Source: Burkholderia sp. 8Y (GTDB taxonomy: Bacteria; Pseudomonadota; Gammaproteobacteria; Burkholderiales; Burkholderiaceae). Taken from it: a stretch of DNA of 64,000 nucleotides. Position numbers and translations under genes: made by a program. The first letter of the stretch is position 1, and every line of letters begins with the position of its first letter. The notes beneath the pieces were generated by a model, which saw only the letters and a list, made by a program, of their open reading frames with translations, did no database searches and was not told the origin of the DNA. Positions 11,637-19,573 of the stretch are shown piece after piece. The stretch covers positions 2,939,044 through 3,003,043 of the forward strand of contig NZ_LR733520.1 in the NCBI RefSeq assembly GCF_902506145.1. The letters run 5' to 3'.

Positions 11637-11831
11637 ATGTTCACCTGCCGAAACCAGTCCTGCCACGCAGAATGGGAGCCCTCGGACGTCGTCATCAAAA
11701 ACGAAGGCCAAGGTCTGCTGTTCCGCTGCCCGATGTGCGGCGCGCGCAACTACGTGACGCGCCACGAGTCGCCGGAGGGCGCCGTCTCCTACGAACAAGT
11801 CAGCGATATCCCGCCGCGAGGCTCGCATTAA
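11637..11831 (+). CDS. Small zinc-ribbon protein of unknown function
   Basis: A 64-residue protein beginning MFTCRNQSCHAEWEPSDVV. Two cysteine pairs (CRNQSC and CPMC, about 25 residues apart) form a likely zinc ribbon, followed by ARNYVTRHESPEGAVSYEQV. A longer frame from 11490 is not used because its first 49 residues are shadow-like and an AGAGAAA Shine-Dalgarno precedes this ATG. It ends 4 bases before dbpA, so the two are probably cotranscribed. The partner and function are unknown; a nucleic-acid-binding role is only a guess. Confidence 0.7.
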   Translation: MFTCRNQSCHAEWEPSDVVIKNEGQGLLFRCPMCGARNYVTRHESPEGAVSYEQVSDIPPRGSH

Positions 11832-11835
11832 CGCC

Positions 11836-13218
11836 ATGACCACCGACACCTCCTTCGCGAACCTGCCGCTCGCCCCGGCGATGCAGGCGAACCTGCAACA
11901 ACTCGGCTACACGTCGATGACGCCGATTCAGGCCGCCAGTCTGCCGCACGCGCTCGCGGGGCACGATCTCATCGCGCAGGCGAAGACGGGCAGCGGCAAG
12001 ACCGCGGCCTTCACTCTGCCGCTGCTCGCGCGGCTCGACGCGAAGCAGTTCGCCGTGCAGGCGCTCGTGCTGTGCCCGACGCGCGAACTCGCCGATCAGG
12101 TCACGCAGGAAATCCGCCGCCTTGCGCGTGCGGAAGAAAACGTCAAGGTGCTGACGCTGTGCGGCGGCACGCCCATGCGTCCGCAGATCGCGAGTCTCGA
12201 GCACGGCGCGCATATCGTCGTGGGAACGCCGGGGCGCATCATGGACCATCTGCAGCGCGAAACGCTGTCGCTCGCCGCAGTCCGCACACTCGTGCTCGAT
12301 GAAGCCGATCGCATGCTCGACATGGGCTTTTTCGACGACATCGCATCGGTGGCGCGGCAGTGTCCGAAGGATCGTCAGACGCTGCTGTTTTCCGCGACGT
12401 ATCCCGAAGGCATCGTGAAGCTGAGTCAGCAATTCCTGCGCAATCCGCGCGAAATCAAGCTCACCGAGCAGCACAGCAACGCAAAGATCAAGCAGCGGTT
12501 CTATCAGGTGGAAGACCACGAGCGGCTGCATGCCGTCGGCTTGCTGCTGGATCACTACCGTCCGGTGAGCACGCTCGCGTTTTGCAATACCAAACAGCAA
12601 TGCCGCGACTTGCTCGACGTTCTGCTCGCGCAAGGCTTCGAGGCGCTCACGCTTCATGGCGAGCTCGAACAGCGTGAGCGCGATCAGGTACTCGTGCAGT
12701 TCGCCAATCGCAGTTGCTCGGTGCTCGTCGCCACCGACGTGGCGGCGCGTGGTCTCGACATCGCGCAGTTGGAAGCGGTCATCAACGTCGATGTGACGCC
12801 GGACCCGGAAGTGCATGTGCATCGCATCGGCCGCACGGGGCGCGCGGGCGAGGAGGGCTGGGCGCTGTCGCTCGCGAGCATGGACGAGATGGGGCGCGTG
12901 GGCGCGATTGAACAAGCGCAGCGTTCGGAAGTGGAGTGGCATCCGCTGTCGGAACTGACGTCGGCCGAGCCGGGGCATCTGAAGCCGCCGATGGCGACAT
13001 TGCAGATTCTCGGCGGGCGCAAGGACAAGATTCGCCCGGGCGACGTGCTCGGCGCGCTCACTGGCGATGCGGGTTTCGACGGCGCGCAGATCGGCAAGAT
13101 CAACGTGATGGACATGGTGACCTACGTGGCCGTCGAACGCGGCATCGCCGATGACGCCATGCGGAAGCTCGGCGCTGGGAAGCTGAAGGGACGTAAGGTG
13201 AAGGTGCGGCGGATTTGA
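11836..13218 (+). CDS. dbpA: ATP-dependent RNA helicase DbpA
   Basis: A 460-residue DEAD-box helicase. The Q motif region ends MTPIQAASLPHALAG. Motif I is AQAKTGSGKT, motif II is VLDEADRML, motif III is FSAT, and motif VI is HRIGRTGRAGE. After residue 385 comes the DbpA-specific RNA-binding domain (MATLQILGGRKDKIRPGDV to KGRKVKVRRI). That domain targets hairpin 92 of 23S rRNA during large-subunit assembly and separates DbpA from RhlE or SrmB. The start is 4 bases past the zinc-ribbon gene. Immediately downstream begins a degenerate tandem-repeat region. Confidence 0.93.
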   Translation: MTTDTSFANLPLAPAMQANLQQLGYTSMTPIQAASLPHALAGHDLIAQAKTGSGKTAAFTLPLLARLDAKQFAVQALVLCPTRELADQVTQEIRRLARAEENVKVLTLCGGTPMRPQIASLEHGAHIVVGTPGRIMDHLQRETLSLAAVRTLVLDEADRMLDMGFFDDIASVARQCPKDRQTLLFSATYPEGIVKLSQQFLRNPREIKLTEQHSNAKIKQRFYQVEDHERLHAVGLLLDHYRPVSTLAFCNTKQQCRDLLDVLLAQGFEALTLHGELEQRERDQVLVQFANRSCSVLVATDVAARGLDIAQLEAVINVDVTPDPEVHVHRIGRTGRAGEEGWALSLASMDEMGRVGAIEQAQRSEVEWHPLSELTSAEPGHLKPPMATLQILGGRKDKIRPGDVLGALTGDAGFDGAQIGKINVMDMVTYVAVERGIADDAMRKLGAGKLKGRKVKVRRI

Positions 13219-13243
13219 TTCGCTTTTGCGGGGGATGGGCGCC

Positions 13244-13640
13244 GACGCGGTGCCAGCATTGCATGTCCTGAGCCCCGAACGCGGGGCGCGCTCGACTCAC
13301 TCCCGCGCCATTTCCCTCGACGCCCCGCATCGCGCGCCATGAGCGGCAAGCTGAGCGCATTGGCGTCACAGCCGCGCCGCGCCGACCGACCCGGCGCCGG
13401 CATTGCATGTACCGAGCGCCGAAGTCGGCGCGGACTCGAATCACTCTCGCGCGATGCCGGCCGACGCCGCGCCGGTATCGCTCGTCACGAGCGACGAGTC
13501 TGATCGCCTTCGACCCATTCCTGCGCCACGCCAGGAGACGCCGCGCCGGCATCGCACTTCGCGAGCGCCCGGCTGCGAGCTCCCTCGACTCACTCCCGCG
13601 CCATTTCCCTCGACGCCGCGCCGGCATCGCGCGTCACGAG
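13244..13640. repeat. Degenerate ~75-bp tandem repeat array between dbpA and MFS gene
   Basis: Six imperfect copies begin at 13244, 13319, 13388, 13463, 13537 and 13612, with steps of 75, 69, 75, 74 and 75 bases. Each opens with a version of GACGCCGCGCCGGCATCGC followed by CACGAGC-like sequence. A 34-base block is identical at 13291-13324 and 13584-13617. The last copy lies inside the leftward MFS gene and encodes its final residues (about VTRDAGAASREMARE). The array looks like repeated duplication of that gene's 3' end. It is not a CRISPR: the units are contiguous and degenerate, without unique spacers. Confidence 0.8.
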
Positions 13641-15002
13641 CCGCAACCCGCTCGCGATGCTCGCAGCACCCGCAAACCCAGCGCCCAGCGAAAGCGCGAG
13701 CGCCGGACCGTGCTTTCCCGCGATGCCGAAGCACAGCGCGACCAGCGCCGCGCCCGTCGCCTGCCCGACGAGCCGCGCGGTCGCGACCACGCCGCTCGCG
13801 CCGCCGCTTCGTTCGCGCGGCGCGCTCGCCATGAACGCCTTCAGATTCGGCGACTGAAAGAACCCAAAGCCCGCGCCGCAAATAGACATGCGGATGCAGA
13901 TATCCAGCGCATGCGGGTTCGCGGGCAGCGCCGCGAGGGACACCATGCCCGCGCACAGAATCGCAAGCCCGATGCCGCCGAGCAGTCCCGGCGCGTAGCG
14001 GTCGGACAAGCGCCCCGCGATGGGCGCCATCAACGCGACGAGCACCGACCACGGCGTCATCAGAAAGCCGGTTTCGACTTGCGTGCGGCCGAGCACGCCT
14101 TCGAAATAGAACGGCAGCGACACGAACGCGAGCCCTTGCGCGGCGAACGAGCAGACGGCGGTCATCGTCGAGAGAGCGAACATCGGGCGCCGAAAGAGAT
14201 CGACGGGCAGCATCGGCGCGGGATGGCCGCGCTCGCGCCGCAGCATCAGCGCGCCCGCGACGAGCGCCACGCCGAGCGATGCCAGCACCGTTCGCGACGG
14301 CGCGCGCTGCGCTGCTTCGCCCAGCGCGAAAATCAGCGACGCGAACGTGACGACGTTGAGCGCCGCCGCCACGCGATCGAAGCCGTGCGTGCTGCGCTTG
14401 GTCTGCGGCAGCGCGGGCCATGCGATGAAAAGCGCGAGCACGCCGACCGGCAGATTCACCGCGAAGAGCCACGGCCACGTGCCGAGCGACAGCACGATTG
14501 ACGCGACCGTCGGCCCGACCGCGAACGCGATGCCGACGATCAGCGCGTTCAGGCCGACGCCGCGCCCGAGCCGATGCAGCGGGAAAATCGCGCTGATGAG
14601 CGCCGTGTTCACGCTCATGATCGCGCTCGCGCCGAGCCCTTGCAGCAGCCGCGCCGCGACGAGCGTCGGCAGGGACCATGCGAACGCGCATATCGCGGAG
14701 GCAATCAGGAACACGACGAGCCCGCTCAGATAAACGCGCCGATGCCCGACGATGCCGCCGAGCGCCGCGAACGGCAGCAGCGTGGCGACCATCGCGAGCT
14801 GATAGGCGTTGATGATCCAGACCGACCCGGCGGGCGTCGAGCCGAGATCGGCGGCGATGGCGGGCAGCGCGGTATTGGCGATGGCGGTATCGAGTGTCGC
14901 CAGCGCGACGGCCAGCAGAATGGCGGCCATGCCGCGCCGCTCGCGGGGCGTCATCGGCGCGTCGGGGTCGCGGGGAGCGGAGTGAGCGGGATCGGCGGCC
15001 AC
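13590..15002 (-). CDS. MFS transporter, DHA2 (EmrB/QacA) drug efflux family
   Basis: A 470-residue integral membrane protein beginning MAADPAHSAPRDPDAPMTPR. After a short cytoplasmic lead come many hydrophobic helices. The DHA2 signature of TM1 is present (LATLDTAIANTALPAIAADL), as is motif A-like GGIVGHRRVYLSGL. Length and TM1 fit 14-helix proton antiporters such as SmvA and QacA, which export cationic biocides and drugs. No membrane-fusion partner is adjacent. The last 15 or so residues are encoded by the final unit of the tandem repeat and so may be a recent addition. The substrate cannot be told from sequence. Confidence 0.85.
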   Translation of the reverse strand: MAADPAHSAPRDPDAPMTPRERRGMAAILLAVALATLDTAIANTALPAIAADLGSTPAGSVWIINAYQLAMVATLLPFAALGGIVGHRRVYLSGLVVFLIASAICAFAWSLPTLVAARLLQGLGASAIMSVNTALISAIFPLHRLGRGVGLNALIVGIAFAVGPTVASIVLSLGTWPWLFAVNLPVGVLALFIAWPALPQTKRSTHGFDRVAAALNVVTFASLIFALGEAAQRAPSRTVLASLGVALVAGALMLRRERGHPAPMLPVDLFRRPMFALSTMTAVCSFAAQGLAFVSLPFYFEGVLGRTQVETGFLMTPWSVLVALMAPIAGRLSDRYAPGLLGGIGLAILCAGMVSLAALPANPHALDICIRMSICGAGFGFFQSPNLKAFMASAPRERSGGASGVVATARLVGQATGAALVALCFGIAGKHGPALALSLGAGFAGAASIASGLRLVTRDAGAASREMARE

Positions 15003-15121
15003 GTCGTGTTCCGGATGTAAGCGGAAGAAGAATAATCCGACACGATACGGGAACGCGACCGATCGCGCTCGAACACGTCGGCGGCGGTTATGCTGTCACG
15101 ACCAAAAGAAGGAGATGGAGC

Positions 15122-15517
15122 ATGGCGATTCGAATCGTGCGGCTCGGCTCGCCGCGCGCCGAAAACGAGGGCTTGCGCATCGGCACGGTGCGCCGGCCGC
15201 CGCGCGGCGTGCCGAAGGCCGAGTTCGCGAGCCGCGATTTCTACGATGTGTGGTATCCGAATCTCGCGCCGTCGGCGGAACGCGTGAGCGAGGCGCTGCA
15301 TGCGCAAACCGAGCAGGAGTGGCGCGCGTTCGTAAGGAAGTTCAAGGCGGAGATGGCCACGCCGGAGGCGAGCAGGTCGCTGGATCTGCTCGCGGCGCTC
15401 TCGCATACGACGAATCTATCGGTCGGCTGCTACTGCGAGAACGAAGCGCGGTGTCATCGGTCGGTGCTGCGGGAGCTTTTGTTGAAGCGCGGCGCGGAGG
15501 TGGTCGCGCCGGAATGA
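15122..15517 (+). CDS. DUF488 family protein
   Basis: A 131-residue protein beginning MAIRIVRLGSPRAENEGLRI. A GGAG lies seven bases before this ATG, which is why I reject the longer frame starting at 14894. DUF488 features are clear: DFYDVWYPNLAPS in the middle and the C-terminal GCYCENEARCHRSVLRELL, with its CxCxxxxxCHR cysteine/histidine cluster. The family is widespread and its biochemical role is not established. It converges with the DUF799 gene, and a stable hairpin lies between the two stops. Confidence 0.88.
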   Translation: MAIRIVRLGSPRAENEGLRIGTVRRPPRGVPKAEFASRDFYDVWYPNLAPSAERVSEALHAQTEQEWRAFVRKFKAEMATPEASRSLDLLAALSHTTNLSVGCYCENEARCHRSVLRELLLKRGAEVVAPE

Positions 15518-15519
15518 TG

Positions 15520-15547
15520 CGATAGACGCCTGTGGCGGCGTCTATCG
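15520..15547. terminator. Hairpin between convergent genes
   Basis: CGATAGACGCC and GGCGTCTATCG form an 11-bp stem with a six-base loop between the convergent DUF488 and DUF799 genes. Neither strand has a clear T-tract after it, so termination efficiency is uncertain. Confidence 0.5.
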
Positions 15548-15555
15548 CCGATGCT

Positions 15556-16233
15556 TTAGTCGGTGCCGAACTTCGGCGAGCGCGGGCCGTACAGCAGGCC
15601 CGTCTTGTCGCCCGTGGCGAGCAGGCGTTGGCTCGTCAGGCCGGCGACGTCGAAGGATTTGTCCGTCAGCGAGTGCGTGACCTGTTTCGCGACGCCCTGA
15701 ACCAGCATCCCGACGAGGCTGCCGTTGCCCACGCCGACGTTGTAGCCGACTTCATTGCCGTTCGCCGTGGCGGTGCCCTTCCAGAGCTCGTCGCCTGAGC
15801 GCAGATCGACGAGCTTCGCGTTCGCCGACACGACCGTCTTGCTGTCGACGACGACGAACTTCGTGCCGTAACTCGTGACCGTCGTGTAGAGCGCAGCGTC
15901 CGCGCCGAAGATCTCGCGGAGCTTCGCGGGCGCGACGTTCTGGATATCGGTGGGCGTGGTCAGGCCGTTGTGCTTGAACGTTTCGTCCATTTCGGCGACC
16001 GGCACGACGTAGTAACCGGCTTCCGCGAGCGGCATCGTCATTTGCGACAACATGCCGTGCGTCGCACCGATGTCGGACGTCGCGTTGATCGGCGGCAGCA
16101 CGAGGATCGAGTGCGGCTTGCTATTGCGGAACGCCGTGTAGTCCGCCTGATTCGGCGCGCGGGAGGCGCATGCGCTCAGCATGAGCAGCGCCGAGAGCAT
16201 CGCGAGGAGCTTGCGTGGAAAATTCATGGTCAT
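15556..16233 (-). CDS. DUF799 (GNA1162-like) lipoprotein
   Basis: A 225-residue lipoprotein whose signal peptide MTMNFPRKLLAMLSALLMLSA is followed by the lipidated cysteine of CASRAP. The mature part opens ADYTAFRNSKPHSILVLPPI, typical of DUF799, known from the Neisseria vaccine antigen GNA1162. It is the third gene of a leftward trio with a DUF4810 lipoprotein (9 bases upstream) and a CsgG-like lipoprotein. The same trio occurs in Neisseria and other proteobacteria, so the three probably act together at the outer membrane. No mechanism is established. An ATG two codons downstream is an equally good start. Confidence 0.85.
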   Translation of the reverse strand: MTMNFPRKLLAMLSALLMLSACASRAPNQADYTAFRNSKPHSILVLPPINATSDIGATHGMLSQMTMPLAEAGYYVVPVAEMDETFKHNGLTTPTDIQNVAPAKLREIFGADAALYTTVTSYGTKFVVVDSKTVVSANAKLVDLRSGDELWKGTATANGNEVGYNVGVGNGSLVGMLVQGVAKQVTHSLTDKSFDVAGLTSQRLLATGDKTGLLYGPRSPKFGTD

Positions 16234-16242
16234 GGCCGGCGT

Positions 16243-16608
16243 TTATTTGAGGTGGCTCAACAGGAAGTCCATGTAGGCGGACGACTCGGGAAACGATTGC
16301 TTCTCGGCATTGAGTTCCTGACGGGCGGAATCGACTTGTCCGACGCTCGCGTAGAGCGTGCCGAGATGCGCGTGGAAACCCGGCGGCAACGCGTGACCCT
16401 TCGCGAGAATCTGCTGACGCGACTTTTCCAGTGCGTCGATCTGCTCGGCCGCGCTCTTCTGGCCTTTGAAGTATTCGTACACCTGCGGCTGATAACCGTC
16501 CCATTGATAAAGGGGCGGCGTGCCTTGCGTGGCGCAACCGGTCAGCAGCGCGCACGCTGCCGCGACCGGCAGCGCGAGGCCGGTCAAGAACTGCTTCTTG
16601 TGATGCAT
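16243..16608 (-). CDS. DUF4810 lipoprotein
   Basis: A 121-residue protein. The signal peptide MHHKKQFLTGLALPVAAACA ends at a lipobox LLTGC. The mature part starts ATQGTPPLYQWDGYQPQVYE, and the rest is helical with a TPR-like feel (residues about 60-115, HAHLGTLYASVGQVDSARQE). This is the DUF4810 pattern, and the gene sits between the CsgG-like and DUF799 genes as in other genomes. It probably serves as a structural or assembly partner of that outer-membrane set. No catalytic residues are seen. Confidence 0.83.
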   Translation of the reverse strand: MHHKKQFLTGLALPVAAACALLTGCATQGTPPLYQWDGYQPQVYEYFKGQKSAAEQIDALEKSRQQILAKGHALPPGFHAHLGTLYASVGQVDSARQELNAEKQSFPESSAYMDFLLSHLK

Positions 16609-16638
16609 GGTGAGACCTGCTTATGAGTGGTGATGCGG

Positions 16639-17316
16639 TTACTTCGCGGCTTGCAACGCGCCTGCGTCGACCTTTTCGACGAGGTGATTGACGGCTTCCT
16701 GAATCGCCAGATCGAGCACTTTGCCGTTGAGCGTCGAGTCGTAGGTGGCGGTCCCGCCGAAGCCGATGACTTCGCGATTCGACAAGCTGTACTCGCCCGC
16801 GCCCTGGCTGGACGCGACGACTTCGGACGTCGTGGTATCGACGATGTTGAGGCTGACCTTCGCATACGCGACTTGCGTCTTGCCGCTTCCGAGAATGCCG
16901 AAGAGTTCTCGATCGCCGACGTCCTTGCGCCCGAATTCGGTCACGTCGCCGGTGATGACGTAGCTCGCGCCCTTGAGCGCCTGGTTCTTGTTTGCGAACG
17001 CGGCTTCCTGCTTGAGTTCGTTGAGGTTATCGCGCTCGAGGACGGTGAAGCGGCCACTCTGTTGCAGGCTCGTGAGCAGAATGGTCTTCGCCTGACTGCC
17101 GACGCGATCGACGCCATCCGAGAACACGCCGCGCATGTAGCTCGAACGGTTGTCGAACTTGCCGACCGATACGGCGACCGGCTTGCCGGCGTACGGCGTG
17201 CGGGCGCTGCTGACTTCGGGCACCGGCAGGGGACGCGACGCTTCGGTTGCGCATCCGCACAGGACTGCCGCGACAGACGCGGCGACGAGCGCCGTTCGCG
17301 CTTTCGTGAATTTCAT
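16639..17316 (-). CDS. CsgG/HfaB family outer-membrane lipoprotein
   Basis: A 225-residue protein starting MKFTKARTALVAASVAAVLC, with a lipobox at CGCATEA. I chose this ATG over an upstream frame start at 17373 because it begins the signal peptide and GGAGG lies just upstream. The core is CsgG-like: VAVSVGKFDNRSSYMRGVFS, then AKTILLTSLQQSGRFTVLER and ASYVITGDVTEFGRK. CsgG proteins form outer-membrane channels, but this one has no curli genes beside it. It is the first gene of the trio with DUF4810 and DUF799. It may be a curli-unrelated CsgG-fold protein. Confidence 0.85.
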   Translation of the reverse strand: MKFTKARTALVAASVAAVLCGCATEASRPLPVPEVSSARTPYAGKPVAVSVGKFDNRSSYMRGVFSDGVDRVGSQAKTILLTSLQQSGRFTVLERDNLNELKQEAAFANKNQALKGASYVITGDVTEFGRKDVGDRELFGILGSGKTQVAYAKVSLNIVDTTTSEVVASSQGAGEYSLSNREVIGFGGTATYDSTLNGKVLDLAIQEAVNHLVEKVDAGALQAAK

Positions 17317-17502
17317 GGGTTTGCCTCCGGGAATACGCCGTCGTTTCGGCGTGTGCGTCGGGACGCGACGCAAAACGGCGGACGGCGGAAAAGGGAGGTA
17401 GATTGTTGAGCGATTCGGGGAGCGGGTTCTTCGGAGTGGTCCGAATGTTGGGGGAGGGTTGACAAAGTGGATGAGGCTCGCGGAACACGACGCGCAAACG
17501 AG

Positions 17503-17536
17503 AAAGGCCGGTCAGCTTTCGCTAGACCGGCCTTTT
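17503..17536 (-). terminator. Intrinsic terminator downstream of tRNA-Lys
   Basis: AAGGCCGGTC (17504-17513) and GACCGGCCTT (17525-17534) form a 10-bp stem with an 11-base loop. Read leftward it follows the tRNA by about 10 bases and ends in TTTCTC. The T-run on the plus strand (TTTT) suggests it could work in both directions. Confidence 0.7.
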
Positions 17537-17543
17537 GAATACT

Positions 17544-17619
17544 TGGTGGGGCGTGAGTGACTCGAACACTCGACCTACGGATTAAGAGTCCGCTGCTCTA
17601 CCAACTGAGCTAACGCCCC
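17544..17619 (-). tRNA. tRNA-Lys (anticodon CUU)
   Basis: Read leftward from 17619 the sequence begins GGGGCGTTAGCTCAGTTGG and folds into a 76-base cloverleaf with CCA encoded. The acceptor stem GGGGCGT / ACGCCCC is fully paired. The anticodon loop CTCTTAA gives CUU (lysine) and the T loop is TTCGAGT. It lies alone, followed by a hairpin terminator. The divergent thioesterase gene starts 168 bases upstream. Confidence 0.97.
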
Positions 17620-17787
17620 AACAGAAACGAAATTATAGCGGCAATATTTCGAAAAGCGCAAGCCCTCCGCGCGAAATCCCGAATCCGCAACGAACGCGCA
17701 CCAGACAGCGCCCAAGCCAACAGCCGTTATCATGACGCATCGCCGAACCATCGTGCGATTCGCCAACTCACCACGGAACCGGAAGAC

Positions 17788-18201
17788 ATGGACGAAGCCG
17801 CCATTCGCGCGTTGCTGGACAGCATCCTCGCGCCGTGGGTCCGCGAACTCTCGCTCGCGCCAGAAGCCATCGGGGACGATGGCGTCACGCTGCGTCTGCC
17901 GTACTCGGAGCATCTGCGGCACGCGGGCGGCGTCATCTGCGGTCAGGTGTTCATGGCCGCCGCCGATACCGCGATGGTCGTCGCCATATCGCACGTCATG
18001 GGCGCCTTCTCGCCGATGACCACCGTCTCGCTCAACACCACGTTCATGCGCCCGGTCAAAGCCGGCGACGTGCTCGTCACCGCGCGCGTCATGCGGCGCG
18101 GGCGCAACCTCGTCTTCGGCGAGATCGACATGCACGACGACCGGGGCGAACTCGCCGCACACGCCACGACCACCTACGCGCTCATCAACAAAGACCAGTA
18201 A
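17788..18201 (+). CDS. PaaI-family acyl-CoA thioesterase (hotdog fold)
   Basis: A 137-residue hotdog-fold protein beginning MDEAAIRALLDSILAPWVRE. The core HLRHAGGVICGQVFMAAADT corresponds to the PaaI/4HBT active-site region (HxxGG...G...A.D). Later, SLNTTFMRPVKAGDVLVTAR is the usual second conserved stretch. Such enzymes hydrolyse acyl- or aryl-CoA thioesters in the cytoplasm; the substrate cannot be told. It ends 3 bases before a patatin-like gene and close to an OsmC gene, which suggests a small operon of lipid or stress-related functions. Confidence 0.88.
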   Translation: MDEAAIRALLDSILAPWVRELSLAPEAIGDDGVTLRLPYSEHLRHAGGVICGQVFMAAADTAMVVAISHVMGAFSPMTTVSLNTTFMRPVKAGDVLVTARVMRRGRNLVFGEIDMHDDRGELAAHATTTYALINKDQ

Positions 18202-18204
18202 GCA

Positions 18205-19074
18205 ATGTTCGATCAAGTCGTATTCGCCGGCGGCGGCAACCGCTGCTGGTGGCAGGCCGGATTCTGGAACGTCGTGCAGCCGGAACTGAACCTGCGGCCA
18301 CGGATCATCGCCGGCATTTCGGCGGGCGCGGCCACCGCCTGCATGCTCTACACCAACGACGCGCGCTGGGTCATGCGCTACTACGCGGAAGTCCTGCGCG
18401 GCAACACCAAAAACGCCTACTGGGGCAATCTGCTGCGCGGGCAGTCGGTGTTTCCCCATTACCGCATCTACCGGCAGGCGCTGCTCGATATCTTCGCGGA
18501 TCGCTTCGACGAACTCGCGTCGGCGCCGGAAATACGCATCGGCGTGTCACATCTGCCGCGCTGGCTCGGCGCGCGCAGCGCCGTGGCGGCGGGCCTGATC
18601 GCGTACAACATCGAAAAATACGTGCGCAAGACGTTGCATCCGACGCTCGGTCAGGCGCTCGGCTTCCATCCCGAGTTCGTGACGGCGCAGGAATGCGCGA
18701 CCATCGAAGACCTGGCCGATCTCATCTTGCAATCGTCCAGCACGCCGCCTTTCACGCCGATTCTGCGTCGCAACGGGCGCCCGGTGCTCGACGGCGGCAT
18801 GGTCGACAACGTGCCCGTTTCCGCGCTCGATGCGTCGCCCGGCACGGTGCTCGTCATGATCACGCGCCTGTATCCGCGCGAGCGCGTGTTCGTCGTGCCG
18901 CACGGCGAGCAGCAGCGGCTTTACGTGCAGCCGTCGCGCAAGGTGCCGATATCGAGCTGGGACTATACGAGCCCGTCGCAGATGGAGCATGCTTACGATC
19001 TGGGTCGCGCGGACGGCGAGGACTTTCTCGAACGCCTGCCGCGTCTGATGGAAACCGCGTCGCATCTCGCCTGA
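18205..19074 (+). CDS. Patatin-like phospholipase
   Basis: A 289-residue protein beginning MFDQVVFAGGGNRCWWQAGF. The oxyanion-hole glycines are in FAGGGNRCW. The nucleophile elbow is GISAGAAT (G-x-S-x-G, Ser at about 39). The catalytic Asp lies in the DGG motif (VLDGGMVDNVPV). This Ser-Asp dyad defines patatin-like lipid acyl hydrolases. There is no signal peptide, so it is probably cytoplasmic or membrane-peripheral. It follows the thioesterase by 3 bases and precedes the OsmC gene by 19 bases, probably in one transcript. Confidence 0.9.
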   Translation: MFDQVVFAGGGNRCWWQAGFWNVVQPELNLRPRIIAGISAGAATACMLYTNDARWVMRYYAEVLRGNTKNAYWGNLLRGQSVFPHYRIYRQALLDIFADRFDELASAPEIRIGVSHLPRWLGARSAVAAGLIAYNIEKYVRKTLHPTLGQALGFHPEFVTAQECATIEDLADLILQSSSTPPFTPILRRNGRPVLDGGMVDNVPVSALDASPGTVLVMITRLYPRERVFVVPHGEQQRLYVQPSRKVPISSWDYTSPSQMEHAYDLGRADGEDFLERLPRLMETASHLA

Positions 19075-19093
19075 GCCTGCATGGAGGCACGCC

Positions 19094-19570
19094 GTGTCGA
19101 AGCTGCATCGATATGAACTGACCGTCGCGTGGACGGGCGATCTCGGCGCCGGCACGTCCGCTTATGACGCCTATTCGCGCGATCATCTCGTGCGCGTCGG
19201 CAACAAGGTGGCGATCGAGGCATCGAGCGATCCGGCGTTTCGCGGCGACGCCGCGCGTCACAACCCGGAGGAATTGTTCGTGGCGTCGCTCTCGTCGTGC
19301 CACATGCTCTGGTATCTGCACCTCTGCGCGACGAACAAGGTGGTCGTCACCGGCTATGTCGATGAAGCCATCGGCACGATGCAGGAAGAGCCGGGCGGAA
19401 GCGGGCGCTTCGTCGATGTGCTGCTGCGCCCGAACGTGACAATCGGTGCGGGCGGCGACGTGGAACTCGCCGCGCGGCTGCATCACGAGGCGCACCGGTA
19501 CTGCTTCATCGCGAATTCGGTGAATTTCCCGGTGCGCTGCGAGCCGTCTATCAACGTGTCGACGCTCTGA
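19094..19570 (+). CDS. OsmC-family protein
   Basis: A 158-residue protein with a GTG start, beginning MSKLHRYELTVAWTGDLGAG. OsmC hallmarks are present: HNPEELFVASLSSCHMLWYL with the first catalytic cysteine (SSCHM), and the second cysteine in AHRYCFIANSVNFPV. OsmC/Ohr proteins reduce organic hydroperoxides through this cysteine pair. The subfamily resembles the OsmC-like organic-acid-binding type rather than Ohr. It is the last of a three-gene rightward run and converges with the dehydrogenase gene with only 3 bases between stops. Confidence 0.88.
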   Translation: MSKLHRYELTVAWTGDLGAGTSAYDAYSRDHLVRVGNKVAIEASSDPAFRGDAARHNPEELFVASLSSCHMLWYLHLCATNKVVVTGYVDEAIGTMQEEPGGSGRFVDVLLRPNVTIGAGGDVELAARLHHEAHRYCFIANSVNFPVRCEPSINVSTL

Positions 19571-19573
19571 GTG

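Noticed and set aside
13244-13640. Possible CRISPR array
   Set aside because: Units are contiguous, 69-75 bases long and degenerate, with no constant short repeat separated by unique spacers and no cas genes nearby.
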